Source of the DNA: JBBREP01 sp038202885
Lineage (GTDB): Bacteria > Actinomycetota > Acidimicrobiia > IMCC26256 > PALSA-610
NCBI GenBank assembly: GCA_038202885.1
Contig: JBBREP010000074.1
Location: 1 to 17,993 of the forward strand
Direction: 5' to 3'
DNA length: 17,993 bases
In this document: positions 14,719 through 17,993 of the stretch, piece by piece
How positions within the stretch are numbered: position 1 is the stretch's first letter
Layout: every line of letters begins with the position of its first letter
Program-made: the position numbers and the translations under genes
Notes under the pieces: model-generated
Told to the model about the DNA's origin: nothing
The model's input: the letters and a program-made list of their open reading frames with translations, nothing else
Database searches by the model: none

Positions 14719-14747
14719 CGCCGGCGCCGACTGGGCAGGAAGTCATC

Positions 14748-14990
14748 GTGCACTACGACGATGTTCCGGCCAAAGACCTCACCGTCGTCAACGGCATTCC
14801 TTGCACGACCCCGCTGCGCACGGTGATCGACATCGCGCCCGACCTCGAAGTTGCGGAATTCGACAGCATCGTGCGGGACTGTCTGCACCGGCACTTGTTC
14901 ACTGCGCAACAGGCTCGCGCTCGTGTGATGGAGCCTGACATGCGCGCCCGCCCTGGAGCCGTCCTGTTCCGTGCCTGGTTGGGCAGCTGA
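14748..14990 (+). pseudogene. Truncated AbiEi/DUF559-like protein remnant
   Basis: An 80-residue frame with a good ribosome site (AGGA 7 nt before GTG 14748). The sequence VVNGIPCTTPLRTVIDIAPDLE followed by CLHRHLFTAQQARARV and RPGAVLFRAWL resembles the central linker of actinobacterial proteins that join an AbiEi-type winged-helix domain to a C-terminal DUF559 nuclease-like domain. Both the N-terminal winged helix and the C-terminal nuclease part are missing: nothing similar is seen upstream of the GTG, and the frame ends right after RAWLGS. It is therefore most likely a decayed remnant, although it could still be translated. The assignment comes from remembered family pattern, not a search. 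Confidence 0.5.
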
Positions 14991-15019
14991 TCGGCCAGCG
15001 TTGGACGCGGTCGCATCGG

Positions 15020-15025
15020 TAGGTT
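15020..15025 (+). promoter_or_regulatory. Candidate -10 element for the unknown two-gene cassette
   Basis: TAGGTT ends 6 nt before GTG 15032, with no Shine-Dalgarno sequence. It is the fourth example of this spacing in the window. Confidence 0.4.
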
Positions 15026-15031
15026 TGGTTC

Positions 15032-15415
15032 GTGACCCGCCCGCTTCCGCTGCGTCCCGAGGTTCCTCCCGATTCGGCAAGCGTCGTGTTGCGGGCTGGC
15101 GTGATGAGCGCCGACAATGTGGCCCGGGCAGCCGAACGGACCTTCGCTCTCTACGCGGTGCATGGGATCTCGGTCGAGGGTGTCATCGACTCGACTGTGC
15201 AAGAAGCGTGTCGAGGAGAACGGATTGCGAGCTACCGGCGGGTCCGGCTGTCAACCTTTGGCCGGGTCCGCGAGGCAGGTTTCGCCTTACTCGCGACGTT
15301 CGACCATCCGCACTTCACACTCGTGCTTGCGGACCTGAGTGAGCTGACGCTCGCGCGCCTCGATCACTGCTTCGACGATCCCATCCCAAACCCCGGTCGA
15401 CCACCCGAGGGCTAA
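15032..15415 (+). CDS. Conserved-looking hypothetical protein, cassette gene 1
   Basis: A 127-residue soluble protein that starts at GTG 15032. It has a Pro-rich start (LPLRPEVPPDS), then VVLRAGVMSADNVARAAERTF, GISVEGVID, a basic middle (YRRVRLSTFGRVREAGF) and a hydrophobic strand HFTLVLADLSELTLARL before a DDPIPNPGRPPEG tail. No signal peptide or membrane helix. The layout (Val-Val-x-Gly-Gly-like opening, GISV, phe-his-thr-val strand) resembles small proteins I recall from actinobacterial genomes paired with a short acidic partner, as here, but no function is known to me. The partner gene starts 29 bp after its stop. A toxin-like or nucleic-acid-binding role is only a guess. Confidence 0.65.
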   Translation: MTRPLPLRPEVPPDSASVVLRAGVMSADNVARAAERTFALYAVHGISVEGVIDSTVQEACRGERIASYRRVRLSTFGRVREAGFALLATFDHPHFTLVLADLSELTLARLDHCFDDPIPNPGRPPEG

Positions 15416-15444
15416 CCTCGATCAGCACGAAAGGCAGGCCCGCG

Positions 15445-15690
15445 ATGGCCGAGGCGTATGAGATCGCCGTCGACTTCATGGACATGGACGACAATCGTCG
15501 CCTGTGGGCGCGAGCGATCGACGCTCAACTTCATCTTCATCTGTCGGTCGGCCGTCACGTCGTCATTGGCGACGAGGACGCCGACCCCAAGGTCGCGCGG
15601 ATCGTCGGCATCGACGACGAAGGCAACATCGAACTTGAGGTGCTCCCGGGCAGCGTCGAGTCTCACGCTGACCTGCTCACCTCGGCCTGA
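15445..15690 (+). CDS. Small acidic hypothetical protein, cassette gene 2
   Basis: An 81-residue, strongly acidic protein. The opening YEIAVDFMDMDDNRRLWARAID (5-26) is followed by a compact beta-like section, VGRHVVIGDEDADPKVARIVGIDDEGNIELEVLPG, and ends ESHADLLTSA. AAAGGCAGG precedes ATG 15445 with suitable spacing, unlike its leaderless partner. It probably forms a two-gene unit with the 127-residue protein: basic middle in one, acidic surface in the other, 29 bp apart. Small basic/acidic pairs of this kind include toxin-antitoxin modules, but nothing specific supports that here. Confidence 0.65.
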   Translation: MAEAYEIAVDFMDMDDNRRLWARAIDAQLHLHLSVGRHVVIGDEDADPKVARIVGIDDEGNIELEVLPGSVESHADLLTSA

Positions 15691-15778
15691 CACACCCCGA
15701 TCTCGCCTGCGAGCAGCTGAGGCAATTCTCACGAGAGCACTGTGATGCTCGCTCTGTCCAGCTAGTCCGTTATGGATG

Positions 15779-15838
15779 GGTGTGAAAGCCGTGTCATGAG
15801 CTCCACTCCGAGCTAGGCACGCGGACAGCTTTCACACC
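15779..15838. repeat. 60-nt structured inverted repeat
   Basis: Outer arms GGTGTGAAAGC (15779-15789) and GCTTTCACACC (15828-15838) are perfect 11-bp complements. Inside, CGTG (15790-15793) can pair with CACG (15818-15821) and AGCTC (15799-15803) with GAGCT (15810-15814), giving a tiered hairpin. It lies 88 bp after the acidic cassette gene and 58 bp beyond the ECH stop. It may be a bidirectional terminator, a structured RNA or a miniature inverted-repeat element; no target duplication is evident. Confidence 0.65.
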
Positions 15839-15896
15839 TACTTTGGTCGGGTCCGCCGAGCACGAGGGGGCGAACGCAAAGGCGCCACTCCTCCCA

Positions 15897-16706
15897 TCAA
15901 CTGATTTGGGTGCGGCCGCGTTCCATGATGCCGTGACGTTTGCGCTCGATCTCGGTTGGGTCGAATCCCGCGCCTTCCCACGCACGCGACACCTTCGCCT
16001 CGACCCGCCAACCTTCGGCGACGGTCGTGTCAGTCACCTCGTGGTACGTCGCGAGCATCTGACGCACGGCTCCCTGATCGATCGAGATGCAATCGGCGGC
16101 GAGGCTGCGACACCGGTCGAGAAGTTCGTCGTGCGGCACCACCTCGTTCACCAGTCCCCACGCGCACGCCGTCTGGGCATCGACGAAGTTGCCGGTAACG
16201 CTCATCTGGCGAGCCCGGGCCACGCCGATGCGTTGCGCGAGCAACACCGTGAGCCCCCAGCCCGGCATCACACCGACGCGTGCATGCGTGTCGGCAAAGC
16301 GAGCATGTTCCGACGCGATCAGGAAGTCGCACGCGAGTGCCACCTCGAAGCCGCCGGTGACGGCCACACCGTTGATCGCGCCAACCAGCAGCTTCGTACG
16401 AGGTGGGAGCGCGCCACGCCACGGGAGGCGCCCATCGTCCTGGCGACCGCCCATATCGGCGAAGCCCTCACCGCGTTCGACCGTCGCACCGGAGCCGAAC
16501 TCCTTCAAGTCGACGCCGGCGCTGAACGCGGGGTCGGCGCCGGTGAGGATCATCACGTCGACATCGTCGCGTGCCTCGCACTCCTCGACCGCTGCCGGTA
16601 ACGCCACGCGCACCGCGCGGTTCAAGGCGTTGCGCGCCTGCGGGCGATTGATCGTGATCAGCGCGATGCGGTCGGCCACGTCGAGTAGGACAGCGTCATC
16701 ACTCAT
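15897..16706 (-). CDS. Enoyl-CoA hydratase/isomerase (crotonase) family protein
   Basis: A 269-residue crotonase-fold enzyme acting on acyl-CoA thioesters. Oxyanion-hole elements are AGVDLKEF (63-70) and VAVTGGFEVALACDF (114-128). E121 corresponds to catalytic Glu144 of rat mitochondrial hydratase. The second catalytic Glu (rat Glu164) is H141, so classic two-glutamate hydration is unlikely to be standard; isomerase, hydrolase or other crotonase chemistry is possible. MPGWGLTVLLAQRIG and GLVNEVVP are typical of the fold. The start at ATG 16706 gives the usual N-terminus (MSDDAVLLDVADRIALITIN); upstream in-frame sequence is not family-like. It lies 64 bp downstream of the unknown 177-residue gene on the same strand. 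Confidence 0.92.
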   Translation of the reverse strand: MSDDAVLLDVADRIALITINRPQARNALNRAVRVALPAAVEECEARDDVDVMILTGADPAFSAGVDLKEFGSGATVERGEGFADMGGRQDDGRLPWRGALPPRTKLLVGAINGVAVTGGFEVALACDFLIASEHARFADTHARVGVMPGWGLTVLLAQRIGVARARQMSVTGNFVDAQTACAWGLVNEVVPHDELLDRCRSLAADCISIDQGAVRQMLATYHEVTDTTVAEGWRVEAKVSRAWEGAGFDPTEIERKRHGIMERGRTQIS

Positions 16707-16770
16707 GCCAGGGTCGCTTTCCGGTCGCAATGGCGAGCACGTCGGGTCGAGTCGCTTCGGGTCGGGTCGC

Positions 16771-17304
16771 TCATTCGAGGTAGGTGATCTCGCCGTCGCT
16801 CGCTTCGAGCACTGCCTGCACGGCGAGGTGCAGCAACGCGTGCAGCTCTTCGAAGCGGTCGCTCTCGGGATCCGCGGCATCGACAGCCTCGGGTGCACCG
16901 GGCAGGCCGTCGCCCATGCCGTCGCTGGCGCCGTCGAGCACGTCGGCCTCGTCGAGCTCGGCGAACGCGGCGTCCCAGTCGATACGTTCAGCCTGCAGGC
17001 GCAAGCGCATGGCGGGCGCCTGCAAGAGCGCACGGGTGAGGTCCTGCACCATCGTCACGACGACATCGGTGCTCGTGCGCACACCGGGTGTCGCGAGAAG
17101 GTGCAACGCTTGGAGTTTGCGCATCGCGAATGCCGCGATCATCACGGGATCGCCGAGCTCGCGCACTGCGCCTGGCGCGTCGACCGCCGACACGTCGATC
17201 GTGATCACCGCCGGTACGCCGAACCACCGCTGGAGCGTGTCGAACAGCTCCGTGGTCACATCGTGCAGCGCCAAGAGCTCAACGGGCTTCGGTACGACAT
17301 CCAT
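16771..17304 (-). CDS. Hypothetical acidic protein coupled to the alcohol dehydrogenase
   Basis: A 177-residue soluble protein. A predicted alpha/beta N-terminal part (LLALHDVTTELFDTLQ, AVITIDVSAV) is followed by a helix-rich centre (about 55-115), an acidic low-complexity stretch (about 117-150, rich in Asp, Gly, Ala and Pro) and a final helix ending EASDGEITYLE. No signal peptide, membrane helix or metal motif is evident. ATG 17304 shares its first base with the stop of the dehydrogenase gene (TGATG), so translation is coupled. I do not recognise a family. Its position between ADH and crotonase genes suggests a role in the same acyl or alcohol pathway, perhaps as a partner protein. Confidence 0.75.
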   Translation of the reverse strand: MDVVPKPVELLALHDVTTELFDTLQRWFGVPAVITIDVSAVDAPGAVRELGDPVMIAAFAMRKLQALHLLATPGVRTSTDVVVTMVQDLTRALLQAPAMRLRLQAERIDWDAAFAELDEADVLDGASDGMGDGLPGAPEAVDAADPESDRFEELHALLHLAVQAVLEASDGEITYLE

Positions 17305-17993
17305 CAGGCATGCACACTCTCGCGGTTCCCACTACGGAAGTCGAAGGCAACTTTGATCGCACCCGAATCGCCCTGACAGGCCAGCACGCTGAACGCCGCG
17401 CGCCAATCGTCGAGGTCGAACGTGTGCGTAAGCATGCCGTCGAGGTCAACCCGGCCGTCGCCCGCCAGCTCGAGGTAGTGCTCGATCCCGTGCTTGCGCA
17501 CGCCGTCGACCTCCTCGAAACCAAAGGCGTTCGACCCGACGAAGCAAATCTCTTTGAAGTACAGCGGCGTGTCTTCCCAGAACGTCGGTCCGTGCACACC
17601 AGCCTTGACGAGCGTGCCGCGGGCGCGCAGCACGCGCACGCCCACCTCGAAGGTCTCGCGCTTGCCGACGGTGTCGTAGACCACATCGATGCCGCCCGGG
17701 TACGCCATCGGCAGCCCGTCGCTCTTCTGCAACACACCGCCCGACCACGCCGCGGCCTGCTCGATGACGCTGAGCGCGGGTTCGTGGTCGATCACCGTCG
17801 CGCCGAGCTTGCGCGCGAGATCGGCCTGCGCGCCGAACCGCGCCACCACGAGCACGTCGACATCGGGATACAGCGCCGCGAGGATCGCCGTAGCACAGGT
17901 GCCGAGCGCGCCCGCGCCGTACACCATCGCCTTGCCGCCCTTCGGTGGCGGATTGCGCGTGATGCCGTGCAGCATCACTGCGAACGGGTCGGC
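17304..17993 (-). CDS. Medium-chain Zn-type alcohol dehydrogenase family protein, partial (5' end cut)
   Basis: The C-terminal 229 residues of an MDR-family oxidoreductase; the gene continues beyond the right edge, so the N-terminal catalytic and zinc domain is not visible. The Rossmann motif GAGALG follows the PPPKGGKAMVY strand, as in NAD(P)-dependent alcohol dehydrogenases, and ADPFA...HGITRNPPP before it is typical of the domain junction. Later elements are LGATVIDHEP, IDVVYDTVGKRETFEVGVRVLRARGTLVKAG and the final DDWRAAFSVL. An internal GTG/ATG at 17978/17975 should not be taken as the start because the frame is open and family-like to the edge. Its stop overlaps the next gene by one base. 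Confidence 0.88.
   Translation of the reverse strand, partial: ADPFAVMLHGITRNPPPKGGKAMVYGAGALGTCATAILAALYPDVDVLVVARFGAQADLARKLGATVIDHEPALSVIEQAAAWSGGVLQKSDGLPMAYPGGIDVVYDTVGKRETFEVGVRVLRARGTLVKAGVHGPTFWEDTPLYFKEICFVGSNAFGFEEVDGVRKHGIEHYLELAGDGRVDLDGMLTHTFDLDDWRAAFSVLACQGDSGAIKVAFDFRSGNRESVHA

Noticed and set aside
16741..16770. GTCGGGTCG repeats between the acidic protein and crotonase genes
   Set aside because: Two short copies 20 bp apart in GC-rich spacer; too short and low in complexity to claim a function.

Overview
The window reads as high-GC actinobacterial chromosome. The pattern suggests an Acidimicrobiia-like, lipid- or xenobiotic-degrading bacterium: a fused LivH-LivM permease, FadE-type acyl-CoA dehydrogenase, 3Fe-4S ferredoxin, TauD/TfdA dioxygenase, a PKD lipoprotein of a kind common in Actinobacteria, many GTG starts, GTGA overlaps and probable leaderless starts. 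The lineage is inferred from gene style only. There is no rRNA, tRNA, transposase, integrase, CRISPR array or prophage module.

Layout. (1) 1-190: 3' end of an HNH nuclease-domain gene of DUF222/13E12 type. (2) 307-2150, minus strand: amidohydrolase-fold protein followed by an alpha-ketoglutarate-dependent dioxygenase. (3) 2151-2417: divergent control region with a 17-bp palindrome and heptanucleotide repeats. (4) 2418-8006, plus strand: a complete branched-chain-amino-acid-type (HAAT) ABC importer, made of a lipoprotein binding protein, fused permease and two ATPases with GTGA overlaps, then a small membrane protein. (5) 8141-9382, minus: acyl-CoA dehydrogenase, divergent from an MFS exporter (9477-10748). 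Between them lies a palindrome resembling the KstR-type operator. (6) 10817-12695, minus: operon of ferredoxin, HSL-type esterase and SDR. (7) 12825-13523, plus: dienelactone-hydrolase-family protein. (8) 13598-15690, plus: an island of poorly characterised genes comprising a PKD lipoprotein, a possible micro-protein, a both-ends-truncated AbiEi/DUF559-like remnant and a two-gene cassette of unknown function. A 60-nt structured inverted repeat follows. (9) 15897-17993, minus: enoyl-CoA hydratase family protein, an unknown acidic 177-residue protein and a medium-chain alcohol dehydrogenase cut by the window end.

How it fits together. The importer and the divergent hydrolase/dioxygenase pair look like an uptake-and-oxidation cassette for a small carboxylate or amide-like substrate. 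The rest is acyl-CoA beta-oxidation and redox chemistry (ACAD, ECH, SDR, ADH, esterase, ferredoxin), as in lipid- or steroid-degrading actinobacteria. The most unusual items are the degenerate metal site of the amidohydrolase, the KstR-like operator, the 36-bp tandem duplication covering the ACAD stop codon, the unknown two-gene cassette with its hairpin, and a run of four genes whose -10-like hexamers sit 6-7 nt from the start codon, implying leaderless mRNAs. I found no clearly new multi-gene system. The 14748-15838 region is the best candidate for one.
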